Shown here in pieces: positions 26,237-35,172 of a stretch of DNA of 64,000 bases. The number at the start of each line of letters is the position of its first letter. Position 1 is the stretch's first letter. The position numbers and the translations under genes are program-made. This DNA is from CAZMXP01 sp964570285 (GTDB lineage: Bacteria; Planctomycetota; PLA2). Under the pieces are notes generated by a model, which did not search any database, was not told the DNA's origin, and saw only the letters and a program-made list of their open reading frames with translations. The stretch lies in the NCBI GenBank assembly GCA_964570285.1, contig CAZMXP010000017.1:14940-78939 (forward strand), read 5' to 3'.

Positions 26237-29200
26237 ATGTCTCTCTTGGTGTCGTTCCTCGCCTGGGCGGCGATGGCCGGTCCCGCGAGCGACGCTGCCG
26301 ACCGTGTCGTGGCGGCGCTGCGTGCGAAGGACGAAGCGGCCATCGCCACGCTCGCGTCCGCGGAGGAGCCGGACGCGTGGTTCGTGGCCGCGGAGCTGGT
26401 CCGGCGCGGGGAGGCCGACATGGCGCTCGCGTTCTCCCGGGCCAAGCCGCGCTTCGATACGGAACGCCTCGCCGAGTACGTGTCGTCGCGCGTCGGCAAG
26501 CCGGAGGACCTGCCGGCGTGGGCCGCACTCGAACGCGCCACGCGTGCGTTCGCGGAAGGGGACATGCCGCGCATGGTGGAGGAGGCCTCGGCGGTGACGC
26601 CTGCCGATCCGCTGACGGTCGTGGGCATCCACCTCCGGCACGCGCTCGCGTATGCGTGGCGGGACGTCGGTCGCCTCGAAGAGAGCGCCACGCTCTTCGC
26701 GCGGACCGCCGAGGACTGCCGCCGGATGGGGTGGCACGCGCGACGATCGATCGCGCTGGACGGGGAGGCGATGGCCGCCTATCTCGCAGGCGACCACGCG
26801 ACCGCCGCCGCGCGGTGGCAGGCCCAGCTCGAACTCGAGGAGAAGCGGGGCCGTCGCCCTGGGATCGCCGCCGCGCTCGTGAATCTCGGCGGGGCGCACC
26901 TTGCGCTCGGCGAGTTCGCCGTCGCCCTCGGATTCCAGCAGCGGGCTCTCGCGATGCACACCGAACTCGGCGACGTCGGGGAGGTCGCCAAGGCCCTCGG
27001 CAACATCGCGTGGATCCACGAGCTGTCGGGGAGGCCGACGGAAGCCGTGGCATTCCGCCGCCGCGAGATCGCGCTGCGGGACGAGATGGGCGACCGGCGC
27101 GGCGTCGCGACGGCCCTGCACAGGGTCGGCGCCCTGCTCGAGGACCTCGGCGACCACCTCGCGGCCATCGAGCACCTCGACCGCGCTCTCCGGATCGCCG
27201 AGGATCTGGCCGACCGGCCCGCGACGGCGCAGATCCTCGCCACCCTTGGGCGCGCGCGCGTCGGGCTCGGCGACTGCCCGGGAGCGCTGCCCGTGCTGAA
27301 GCGGGCGATCCTGCTCTACGAGGAGGAGAACGACACGGGGGCGGTCGCGGATGTGCTGATCAGCCTCGCGGCATGCCAATTCGGGCTCGGGGAGTTCGCG
27401 ATCTCGCTCGCCTGCGCGGAAGAGGCGCTGCGCGTGCACTCGGCCTCGGGGGACCGGGCGAGCATGGCGTTCGCGCTCAACAACATCGGCGGAGTCCACG
27501 CGAAGCTCGGCGACTACCCGAAGGCGCTCGACCATCTGGAGCGGTGCCTCGCGGTGCGCGAGGAGATCGGCGATCGCGCCGGGACCGCGACCACGCTGCA
27601 CAACATCGGTGCCGTGTACTCGCTTCTCGGCGACCACGCGCGGGCGCTCGAGTTGCAGTCCCGCGCGCTCCGGATCCACGAGGAGACGGGCGACCGGGCC
27701 GGCCTCGCCGACACGCTCGCCAACATGGGTCTCGCGTGCGAGGGCCTCGGCGACTACGCGCGCGCCACGGAACTCGTCGAGCGCGCGCTCCGCTTGCAGG
27801 AGGAGATGGGCAATCGCACGGAAGCCGGGGTCTGCTGCGACCGGCTCGGAGCCATCCGCATCTCCCTCGGCGACTACACGGGCGCCCTCGAGTGGAAGGA
27901 GCGGGCGCTGCGCGCGGCCGAGCAGCAACCGGACCCCCTCGCGACCGCCGGGATCCTCGGCGACATCGGCATCATCCATGCGCGCCGAGGGGAGTTCGAC
28001 AAGGCGCTCGACCTCTCGCGCCGGGCCCTCGAGCTGGCGACCGTGCGCGGCGTCCGCCAGAGCATCTTCAACAGCCGGTGGAACGTCGCGGGCGTGCTAC
28101 TCCTCGCCGGCCGGGCCGCCGAGGCCGCCGCCGCCGCCAGGACCGCCGTCGAGGAGATGTCGTTCCTCGTGCGCGGGCTCGGCGAGGAGCAGGGGGCGAT
28201 CGCCCGCGCCTCCCACGCGGGCATCTTCGACATCGGCCTCGCGGCAGCGGTTCGCACCGGGTCGCTCGACGACATCGCCTTCTTCCTCGAGAGCCAGCGC
28301 GCGGGCTCGCTGCTTGAGGGGCTCGGCAACCGCGCGGCGCTCCAGGCGGCGCCCCTCTCGCCGGAAATCCGGCGCGAGGAGGCGGCGGCGCGCGCGGAGG
28401 AATCGGTGGCGCTCGGCCGGTTCGCGCGCGCGGTGGGGCTGGGGGATCGAAACGAGATCGCGGAGCGGCGGCGCCACCTCGACGGCGCGCGCGAGAGACT
28501 CGAGAGCGTCGTCGCACGGATCCAGCGCACCGCGAAGGCGCAGGCGAGCGTGCTCTACCCGAAGGCGGACGGCGTCGAGGCGCTCCGGGGGCGGTTGCGC
28601 GACGGCGAGGCGCTCGTGCTCTACGGGCTCCTGCCCGAGCGATCGATCGCGCTCGTGGTCACGCGCGGCGCCGCGCGTCACGTCCTTCTCCCCGCGGAGG
28701 CGACGATCGCGGCTGCCGCGGACCTGCGCGCGACGGTCGTCGACCCACTCCTGCTCCCCGCGGAGGCAAGACGGGTCTTCCTCGCGCCGACGGGCCCGCT
28801 CTGCTCCGTACCCTTCTGCCGCCTCCTCCCCGACCGCGAGATCGTCTACTTGCCGTCCGGCACGACTTACGGGCTTCTCCTCGACGAGGCTGCGCCGCAG
28901 GGCGAGGGCGTGCTCGCGCTCGGGGATCCCGACTACGGGACGCCGGCCGAGGGTCACGAGGCGAGGCTGCTGCGCGGCGGGGAGAGGCCGGCTCCCCTTC
29001 CGGCCTCCGGGGCGGAGGCGAAGGCAGTCGGAACCGACCTCCTCCTCGGCTCGGCGGCGACCGAGGAACGGCTCCTCGCCGCGCTCGCCTCCCGCAAGCG
29101 CTGGCGCGCGGTGCATTTGGCCTGCCACGGCCGGATCGACACTGCGCGACCGCAGCTCTCGGCGCTCGCCCTGGCGGGTGGCGACTTCCTGACGGTGCTC

Positions 29201-29521
29201 GACATCGTCCGCTTGAGGATCCCAGCCGACCTCGTCGTGCTCTCGGCGTGCGAGACGGCGCGGGGGAAGGAGTACCGCGGCGAGGGGACGCTGGGCTTCG
29301 TCGGCGCGATCCTCTTCGCGGGCGCGCCCCGCGTGATCGTGAGCCTCTGGAGGGTCGATGACAGGGCGACCCGGGCCCTGATGACGCGCTTCTACGAGGA
29401 GTGGGAGACGAAGCCCGCGGCAGCGGCCCTGAAGGCGGCGCAGTCCTACGTCGCCTCCCAGCCCGGCTGGGAGGATCCGGTCTACTGGGCTGCGTGGCAG
29501 CTCTGGGGGCTCGGCGACTGA
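26237..29521 (+). CDS. Second TPR-CHAT protein
   Basis: 1094 aa. A hydrophobic N-terminus of about 15 residues may be a signal peptide. About ten 40-residue TPRs of the pattern LGDYxxALxxxERALxxxEExGDRAGxAxxLxNIG span residues 190-620. A linker with a coiled-coil-like segment leads to a C-terminal CHAT domain with the dyad H964 (ACHG) and C1005 (LSACET), and the usual later blocks GEGTLGFVGAILFAGAPRVIVSLWRVDD. The TPR units are 40 residues rather than the 42-residue type of the CHAT gene at 18.9-22.3 kb, so the two are not recent duplicates. It is downstream of the DUF4198 gene after 77 bp, with its own ACAGGA ribosome site. Confidence 0.85.
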   Translation: MSLLVSFLAWAAMAGPASDAADRVVAALRAKDEAAIATLASAEEPDAWFVAAELVRRGEADMALAFSRAKPRFDTERLAEYVSSRVGKPEDLPAWAALERATRAFAEGDMPRMVEEASAVTPADPLTVVGIHLRHALAYAWRDVGRLEESATLFARTAEDCRRMGWHARRSIALDGEAMAAYLAGDHATAAARWQAQLELEEKRGRRPGIAAALVNLGGAHLALGEFAVALGFQQRALAMHTELGDVGEVAKALGNIAWIHELSGRPTEAVAFRRREIALRDEMGDRRGVATALHRVGALLEDLGDHLAAIEHLDRALRIAEDLADRPATAQILATLGRARVGLGDCPGALPVLKRAILLYEEENDTGAVADVLISLAACQFGLGEFAISLACAEEALRVHSASGDRASMAFALNNIGGVHAKLGDYPKALDHLERCLAVREEIGDRAGTATTLHNIGAVYSLLGDHARALELQSRALRIHEETGDRAGLADTLANMGLACEGLGDYARATELVERALRLQEEMGNRTEAGVCCDRLGAIRISLGDYTGALEWKERALRAAEQQPDPLATAGILGDIGIIHARRGEFDKALDLSRRALELATVRGVRQSIFNSRWNVAGVLLLAGRAAEAAAAARTAVEEMSFLVRGLGEEQGAIARASHAGIFDIGLAAAVRTGSLDDIAFFLESQRAGSLLEGLGNRAALQAAPLSPEIRREEAAARAEESVALGRFARAVGLGDRNEIAERRRHLDGARERLESVVARIQRTAKAQASVLYPKADGVEALRGRLRDGEALVLYGLLPERSIALVVTRGAARHVLLPAEATIAAAADLRATVVDPLLLPAEARRVFLAPTGPLCSVPFCRLLPDREIVYLPSGTTYGLLLDEAAPQGEGVLALGDPDYGTPAEGHEARLLRGGERPAPLPASGAEAKAVGTDLLLGSAATEERLLAALASRKRWRAVHLACHGRIDTARPQLSALALAGGDFLTVLDIVRLRIPADLVVLSACETARGKEYRGEGTLGFVGAILFAGAPRVIVSLWRVDDRATRALMTRFYEEWETKPAAAALKAAQSYVASQPGWEDPVYWAAWQLWGLGD

Positions 29522-29524
29522 TCG

Positions 29525-29596
29525 CCCCCATCGTCTCCCCCGATCCCCCCCATCGCCTCCCCCGATCTAGCGGGACAAAGGGGTCAGACCCCTTTC
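29525..29596. repeat. GGGGTCAGACCCC-type dispersed repeat, copy 2, with tandem C-rich unit
   Basis: Right after the CHAT stop, a C-rich unit of about 22 bp (CCCCCATCGNCTCCCCCGATC) occurs twice in tandem. The second runs into CCCGATCTAGCGGGACAAAG and then GGGGTCAGACCCC. The part from CCCCATCG to the palindrome matches copy 1 at 7641-7690. On the minus strand the TGA stop of the next gene (29584-29586) lies inside the palindrome. Confidence 0.7.
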
Positions 29597-29930
29597 AACC
29601 GCCAGGTGACGTCCCAGGCGGGGCCGTCGACGAGGGCGGACCAGTGGCCGGCGCGGCAGGTGGCGGTCAGTTGCGTCTTCGCGCCGGCGCTGCGGCCTAC
29701 GTAGAAGGCGGCGCTGCTCCGCGGGCCGACCCAGCCTACGTGGCGGCCATCGACGAACAGCGCCACGGTCTCCCCGCTGTCGTTGCGCACGAAGAGGCAG
29801 CGGTGGATCGCGGCGCTGGCCGCCCCCCCGGGCCCCCCCGCGATGGAACTCTCCAGCAGGCGCGCGGGCGAACCCTCGATCGCCGGCGCCTCCTTCGGCA
29901 CCGACGCGCAGGCGGCCGCGGCCAACGCCA

Positions 29931-29931
<1 letters not shown>
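29584..29931 (-). CDS. Small lipoprotein-like protein of unknown function
   Basis: 115 aa from a GTG that overlaps the aldolase stop codon by one base. The first residues (VALAAAACAS) form a very short hydrophobic segment ending in a Cys, so it may be a truncated lipoprotein signal. The mature part is beta-like (CLFVRNDSGETVALFVDGRHVGWVGP, then ATCRAGHWSALVDG and WDVTWRLKG) and contains a Gly-rich insertion. It may be a periplasmic beta-sandwich protein; no family is recognised. The stop codon is donated by the dispersed repeat, so the original C-terminus may have been changed. Confidence 0.5.
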
Positions 29932-30986
<1,055 letters not shown>

Positions 30987-31051
30987 GGGGCCTCCAAGGA
31001 CCGACAGGATACTGCCTCCCGCGTTTCCCCCCAAGCCCCCCGGACATCCGT

Positions 31052-31057
31052 TACGCT
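31052..31057 (+). promoter_or_regulatory. -10 box TACGCT of a leaderless promoter
   Basis: TACGCT ends 7 nt before the GTG at 31065, with no ribosome binding site between them. Confidence 0.4.
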
Positions 31058-31064
31058 GCTCGCC

Positions 31065-32393
31065 GTGGCGAAGACGCTCGTGCTCAACGTCGTGGGGCTC
31101 ACGCCGCGGCTGCTCCGCTTCGCGCCGCGCCTCGCGGCGCTCGGGCCCGCGGCGCCGCTGACCCCCCCGCTGCCGGCGGTCACCTGCACCTGCCAGGCGA
31201 CCATGCTGACGGGGCTTGCGCCGTCGCGCCACGGCATCGTCGGCAACGGCTGGTTCTTCCGCGACCTCAACGAGGTGCTCTTCTGGCGGCAGTCGCGCCG
31301 GCTGGTCGAGGCGCCGCTCCTCTGGGAGGGCCGCGGCGACAGCGCCGCGGTGATGTTCTGGTGGTTCAACATGGCGACGACCGCGCGCTGGTCGATGACG
31401 CCGCGCCCCGCCTACCCCGCCGACGGCCGCAAGATCCCCGACGTCTACAGCGACCCGCCCGAGCTCGGCGTCGACGCGCAGCGCCGCCACGGCCCCTTCC
31501 CGCTCTTCCGCTTCTGGGGTCCCCTCGCGGGCATCGAGTCGACGCGCTGGATCGCCTCGGCGGCGATCGACCTCCTGCAAGAGCACGACCCCGACCTCTG
31601 CCTCGTCTACCTGCCGCACCTCGACTACGACTTGCAGCGGCACGGCCCGGACGACCCGCGCATCGCGGAGCAGGTGCGGCTCGTGGACGCCGAGGCGGGC
31701 CGCATCCTGGACGCGGCGCCGCGGAGGAGGGCGCTCGTCCTCTCCGAATACGGAATCGAGGGGGTCGCGGGGGCCGTCGCGATCAACCGCGCGCTGCGCG
31801 AGGCGGGGCTGCTCTCCGTCATCGACAACTTCGTCGGCGAGCTGCTCGATCCGCACCGCTCGCGCGCGTTCGCGGTCTGCGACCACCAGCTCGCGCACGT
31901 CTACGTGCGCGACCCGCGCGACCTCGCCGAGGCGCGCCGCGTCGTCGAGGGGCTCGGCGAGGTGGTCGACAAGCGCGCGACGGGGCTCGACCATCCGCGC
32001 TCGGGCGAACTCGTGGTGCTCGCGCCGAAGGGGCGCTGGTTCTCCTACGCCTACTGGCTCGACGACGCAAGGGCGCCCGACTTCGCGCGCACGGTCGACA
32101 TCCACAGAAAGCCCGGCTACGACCCGTGCGAGCTGATCCGCGACCCGGCGCTCGGCGCGCTTTCGCTCGCGTGGATGGTGGCCAAGAAGAAGCTCGGGCT
32201 GCGCTCGCTGCTGCGCGTGACCCCGCTCGACGCATCCCTCGTCAAGGGCTCGCACGGGCGCCTCCCGGGCGATCCCCTCGACGGCCCGCTGCTCCTCGGC
32301 GATGGCGACCGGCCGCGGCCCATGGCGGAGGTGCGCGAGGCGATCGAACGCGCCCTGCTCGCGCCCCCGGACCCCCCGAAGATCCGCGCTTGA
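31065..32393 (+). CDS. Alkaline phosphatase superfamily phosphodiesterase/nucleotide pyrophosphatase
   Basis: 442 aa, cytoplasmic (no signal peptide). The fold is that of PF01663 enzymes: the nucleophile region is AVTCTCQATMLTGLAPSRHGIVGNGW (Thr/Cys nucleophile area, then the H-G-I-x-GNGW pattern). Later metal ligands are seen in YLPHLDYDLQRHGP (D and H), ALVLSEYGIEG (E replacing the usual D-H) and GLDHPRSGEL (H). It probably cleaves a phosphodiester or phosphomonoester; the substrate is unknown. The GTG start is chosen from the TACGCT box and because the fold begins immediately. Confidence 0.75.
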   Translation: MAKTLVLNVVGLTPRLLRFAPRLAALGPAAPLTPPLPAVTCTCQATMLTGLAPSRHGIVGNGWFFRDLNEVLFWRQSRRLVEAPLLWEGRGDSAAVMFWWFNMATTARWSMTPRPAYPADGRKIPDVYSDPPELGVDAQRRHGPFPLFRFWGPLAGIESTRWIASAAIDLLQEHDPDLCLVYLPHLDYDLQRHGPDDPRIAEQVRLVDAEAGRILDAAPRRRALVLSEYGIEGVAGAVAINRALREAGLLSVIDNFVGELLDPHRSRAFAVCDHQLAHVYVRDPRDLAEARRVVEGLGEVVDKRATGLDHPRSGELVVLAPKGRWFSYAYWLDDARAPDFARTVDIHRKPGYDPCELIRDPALGALSLAWMVAKKKLGLRSLLRVTPLDASLVKGSHGRLPGDPLDGPLLLGDGDRPRPMAEVREAIERALLAPPDPPKIRA

Positions 32394-32418
32394 CCCGTTT
32401 TGCCCGTTTTCCTATCCT
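32390..32418 (+). promoter_or_regulatory. Sigma-70 promoter TTGACC-N17-TATCCT
   Basis: TTGACC at 32390-32395 overlaps the phosphodiesterase stop codon (TGA 32391-32393). TATCCT is at 32413-32418, exactly 17 bp away. Transcription should start near 32425, about 200 nt before the DUF481 start codon. Confidence 0.65.
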
Positions 32419-32424
32419 TGGAGG

Positions 32425-32624
32425 GTCTAGGGACCGGGTGGCGGCGGTGCAGGGAGGCGCCCCCCGGGTGGAGAACCAGCCGGAAACAGTCAAACACGGT
32501 CGCCGTAGCAGCCGGTACGAAGGCGTCGCCCTCTTCAGTCCCCTTTTCCCCTAGCTCCAGGGCACCCTGACCGGCCATGCGCGGCGGCCGCTTTCTTTCT
32601 GCGCCCCCGCGCGGAGGACGAGCC
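32425..32624 (+). ncRNA. Structured leader or small RNA upstream of the DUF481 gene
   Basis: About 200 nt with no protein-like ORF. GGGAC near 32431 can pair with GTCCC near 32545. Inside, GGCGGCG near 32441 can pair with CGTCGCC near 32525 (one G-U pair). A purine-rich apical part (GGAAACAGTCAAACACGG) is flanked by CCGG words. Pyrimidine-rich CCCCTTTTCCCC follows. The start is fixed by a good promoter at 32390-32418. I do not recognise a known riboswitch class. It could be a riboswitch-like leader for DUF481 or a free small RNA. Confidence 0.4.
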
Positions 32625-33401
32625 ATGAATCTCACCCGTTGGATTGTCGCGCTCTCGCTCCTTGGCGCGTTCGCCCCGCTCGCGAAGGGCGAGACGCTGC
32701 GCGACGCGATCGAGGGCTACATCCGGGCCATGGAGGACTCGGCGCCGCCGGAAGAGCGGTGGAAGGTCACGGGCGCGCTGGGCGCGACAGTGACGAGCGG
32801 CAACAGCGACACGCAGACGCTGACGATCGGCCTCGACGCGGAGCGGCCGTGGGACCCGTGGAAGCTCTTCCTGAAGGAGCGGAGCATCTACGGCCGCTCG
32901 GGCGGCGTCGAGTCGGCCAACGAGCACGTGCTGACGCAGCGGCTCGAGCGGGCGCTCAGCGAGCGGGCGTGGCTCTTCGAGGAGCTTCTCGTCGAGCACG
33001 ACGAGCAGGAGTCGCTCGACTACCGGTTGCAACTGATCTTCGGCTACAAGCGCCTGCTCGTGAAGAAGGAGAAGTTCGAGCTCACGGCGGAGGCCGGCGG
33101 CGGCGTGCTGCACGAGGAGTTCCGCCGGGCGCCGGAGACCGAGGGCATCGCGCAGGCGGGCGTCGGCTTCAAGTGGCAGATCACCAAGCAGCTCCTGTTC
33201 ACGCAGAACGTGACGATCTACCCGAGCCTCAGCGACACCGGCGAGTTCCGCCTCGAGTCGGAGTCGGTCTTCACGACGCCGATCAGCGGCAAGGTGGACC
33301 TGCGCTTCTCGATCGTCGACAAGTTCGACAGCAGCCCGCCCGCCGGGGTCGAGGACAACGACCTGCTCGTGGGCCTCTCGCTCGCGATACGGTTCACGTA
33401 G
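32625..33401 (+). CDS. DUF481 outer-membrane beta-barrel protein
   Basis: 258 aa with a signal peptide (about 23 residues, ending AKG). The mature protein starts with a short helix, then GALGATVTSGNSDTQTLTIGLDAER, the amino-terminal signature of DUF481 (salt-induced outer-membrane protein YdiY type). Alternating amphipathic strands follow (LEELLVEHDEQES, LIFGYKRLL, AGVGFKWQI, NVTIYPSL) and the chain ends in LAIRFT with a C-terminal aromatic strand, as outer-membrane barrels do. Outer-membrane insertion is expected; the substrate is unknown. GGAGG 7 nt before ATG 32625 supports the start. The gene has a roughly 200-nt leader. Confidence 0.75.
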   Translation: MNLTRWIVALSLLGAFAPLAKGETLRDAIEGYIRAMEDSAPPEERWKVTGALGATVTSGNSDTQTLTIGLDAERPWDPWKLFLKERSIYGRSGGVESANEHVLTQRLERALSERAWLFEELLVEHDEQESLDYRLQLIFGYKRLLVKKEKFELTAEAGGGVLHEEFRRAPETEGIAQAGVGFKWQITKQLLFTQNVTIYPSLSDTGEFRLESESVFTTPISGKVDLRFSIVDKFDSSPPAGVEDNDLLVGLSLAIRFT

Positions 33402-33410
33402 GCGGGCGCG

Positions 33411-34145
33411 CTACTTCGGGGCCTTCGCCTCGGACTTGAGCCAGGCGACCCACTCGGCGTGCTTGGTGGGGGCGGGGTTGCGGGTGAGCTCGCAGATCGA
33501 GGCGTTGAGGGCGGCGTGCAGCGGCTGCAGCGCCTCGCGGGCCTCGTCGGTGGGGGCGGCGGCGGCGCGCTTCTCGACGAGCGCGAGCAGCGCGATCGCG
33601 TCCCGGGCGAGCGCCATGCGCGGCTTCTGCTCCTGCCCCTTGTAGCCGCCGAGCCCCTCGGCGCCCGCGATCGCGACGGCGGGGACCGGGTGCTCGACCG
33701 CCCGCAGCAGCGCCCCCTTGCTCTTCTCGTCGCGGATCCTCCCCGCGGCGCGCAGCGCGGCGGCGTGCAGCGCCGCGTCCTCCTCCGAGAGCTTCAGCGG
33801 CGGCGCGAGCAGCGGCGCGAACGCCGCCGTCGACTCCGCGCAGCGCAGCGCGCCGAGCGCCTCGATGCAGGCGACCACGCAGGGCCGCTGCTTGTGGTCG
33901 ATCCCCTTCGACAGCGCCTTCACGAGCGGCTGGAGCTGCTTGTCGTCGCGGGTGTCGCGCAGCTTCTGCCCCTTCTCCGCGGCGACCCGGAGCGCGTCGG
34001 CATCCCCCTTCGCGAGCGCCTCCTGCACCCCCTTCACGGCGGCGAGCACCGCCTCGTCCTTTTCCGGGGGCCGCGCCTGCGCCGGCAGCGCGAGGGCGAA
34101 GAGGAGCGGGAGGAGGCGGAGCCGTATCGTCCGTGTGGTGCTCAT
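33411..34145 (-). CDS. Exported HEAT-repeat-like protein
   Basis: 244 aa with a signal peptide (LLPLLFALALPAQA). The mature part is a series of short paired helices such as LQPLVKALSKGID, VVACIEALGAL, SAFAPLL-like and GALLRAVEHPVPAVAIAGAEGLGG, which resemble HEAT repeats. It probably acts as a scaffold in the periplasm; no family name is certain. The gene converges on the DUF481 gene, only 9 bp from its stop. The Arg/Leu-rich start fits the ATG at 34145. Confidence 0.6.
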   Translation of the reverse strand: MSTTRTIRLRLLPLLFALALPAQARPPEKDEAVLAAVKGVQEALAKGDADALRVAAEKGQKLRDTRDDKQLQPLVKALSKGIDHKQRPCVVACIEALGALRCAESTAAFAPLLAPPLKLSEEDAALHAAALRAAGRIRDEKSKGALLRAVEHPVPAVAIAGAEGLGGYKGQEQKPRMALARDAIALLALVEKRAAAAPTDEAREALQPLHAALNASICELTRNPAPTKHAEWVAWLKSEAKAPK

Positions 34146-34184
34146 GGCGGGTGCATCCCGAGGGGGTCCGGGGGCCCCACGAGC

Positions 34185-34225
34185 ATACCCGAGCGGGACA
34201 AAGGGGTCAGACCCCGTTGTCCCGC
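34185..34225. repeat. GGGGTCAGACCCC-type dispersed repeat, copy 3, extended hairpin
   Basis: CCCGAGCGGG is followed by an almost perfect inverted repeat: CGGGACAA-A-GGGGTC, one A, GACCCC-G-TTGTCCCG (34194-34224, 14 of 15 pairs). No T-tract follows. The TGA stop codon (34207-34209) of the exchanger gene lies within it. This copy has the longest stem of the three. Confidence 0.75.
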
Positions 34226-35163
34226 AGGGTGAGGGTGTAGACGTAGGCGGCGTAGACGGCGAGGAGGAGGAGCGCCTGGGGGCGGCCGAGGCTGTGGCGG
34301 CCCAGCAGCGCGAGGGGGAGCAGCAGCAGCGCGAAGGCGACCATGACGGCGAGGTCGGTCTCGCCGTTGTGGGGGAGGCGCATCGGCGCGATCGTGGCGC
34401 TGACGCCGCCGATGAAGAGCGCGTTGAAGATGTTGCTGCCGACGATGTTGCCGACGGCGATGTCGGCGTGGCCCTTGCGCGCGGCGATCAGCGTCGTCAC
34501 CAGCTCCGGGAGGCTCGTGCCGACGGCGACGGCGGTGAGGCCGATCACCGCCTCGGAGACGCCGAAGGTGCGGCCGAGGCCGATGGCGCCCTCGACGAGG
34601 AAGTGGCCGCCCGCGACGACGCCGGCGATGCCCGCGAGCGCGAGCAGCGCCGCCGCCCCTCCCCCGGGCCCCCTCCCCTCGCCCCCGGCCGCCTGCTCCG
34701 CCGCGCGCTGGCGCCGCGCATCCGCGATCGAGTAGTAGACAAACATCGAGAAGAAGAGCAGGAGCAGGATGCCGTCGGTGCGGACGAGACGCCGGTCGGC
34801 GCCGTCGGTCGCGAGGATCGAGAGGGCGGCCAGCGCGACGAGCATCATCGGGATCTCGCGCGTGACGATCGAGCGCGCGACGCCGATCCTCCAGACGAGG
34901 CCGGTGAGGCCGAGCAGCAGGCCGATGTTGGCGATGTTGCTGCCGACGATGTTGCCGACGGCGATGTCGCCGCTGCCCGCGCGGGCCGCGATGACGCTGA
35001 CGGCGAGTTCCGGCGTGCTCGTGCCGAACGCGACGACGGTCATGCCGATCAGCACCGGCGCGACGCCGAGGCGCAGCGCGAGCGCGGAGGCGCCGCGCAC
35101 GAGCGCCTCGCCCCCCGCGAGTAGGAGCACGAGCCCGCCGGCGAACCGGATCGCGTCGATCAT
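34207..35163 (-). CDS. Calcium/sodium exchanger (CaCA family, YrbG-like)
   Basis: 318 aa, ten or eleven membrane helices in an inverted-repeat layout. The two alpha-repeats are plain: GTSTPELAVS ... GNIVGSNIANIG near residues 48-81, and GTSLPELVTT ... GNIVGSNIFNALF near residues 218-251; these line the ion path and hold the Glu residues that bind Ca2+. A Gly-rich loop (AAGGEGRGPGGGAA) lies between the two halves on the cytoplasmic side. It exchanges Ca2+ for Na+ at the inner membrane. The MscK-like gene ends 10 bp upstream, so the two are probably co-transcribed. The last codon comes from the repeat. Confidence 0.9.
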   Translation of the reverse strand: MIDAIRFAGGLVLLLAGGEALVRGASALALRLGVAPVLIGMTVVAFGTSTPELAVSVIAARAGSGDIAVGNIVGSNIANIGLLLGLTGLVWRIGVARSIVTREIPMMLVALAALSILATDGADRRLVRTDGILLLLFFSMFVYYSIADARRQRAAEQAAGGEGRGPGGGAAALLALAGIAGVVAGGHFLVEGAIGLGRTFGVSEAVIGLTAVAVGTSLPELVTTLIAARKGHADIAVGNIVGSNIFNALFIGGVSATIAPMRLPHNGETDLAVMVAFALLLLPLALLGRHSLGRPQALLLLAVYAAYVYTLTLRDNGV

Positions 35164-35172
35164 GGTCTCCCC

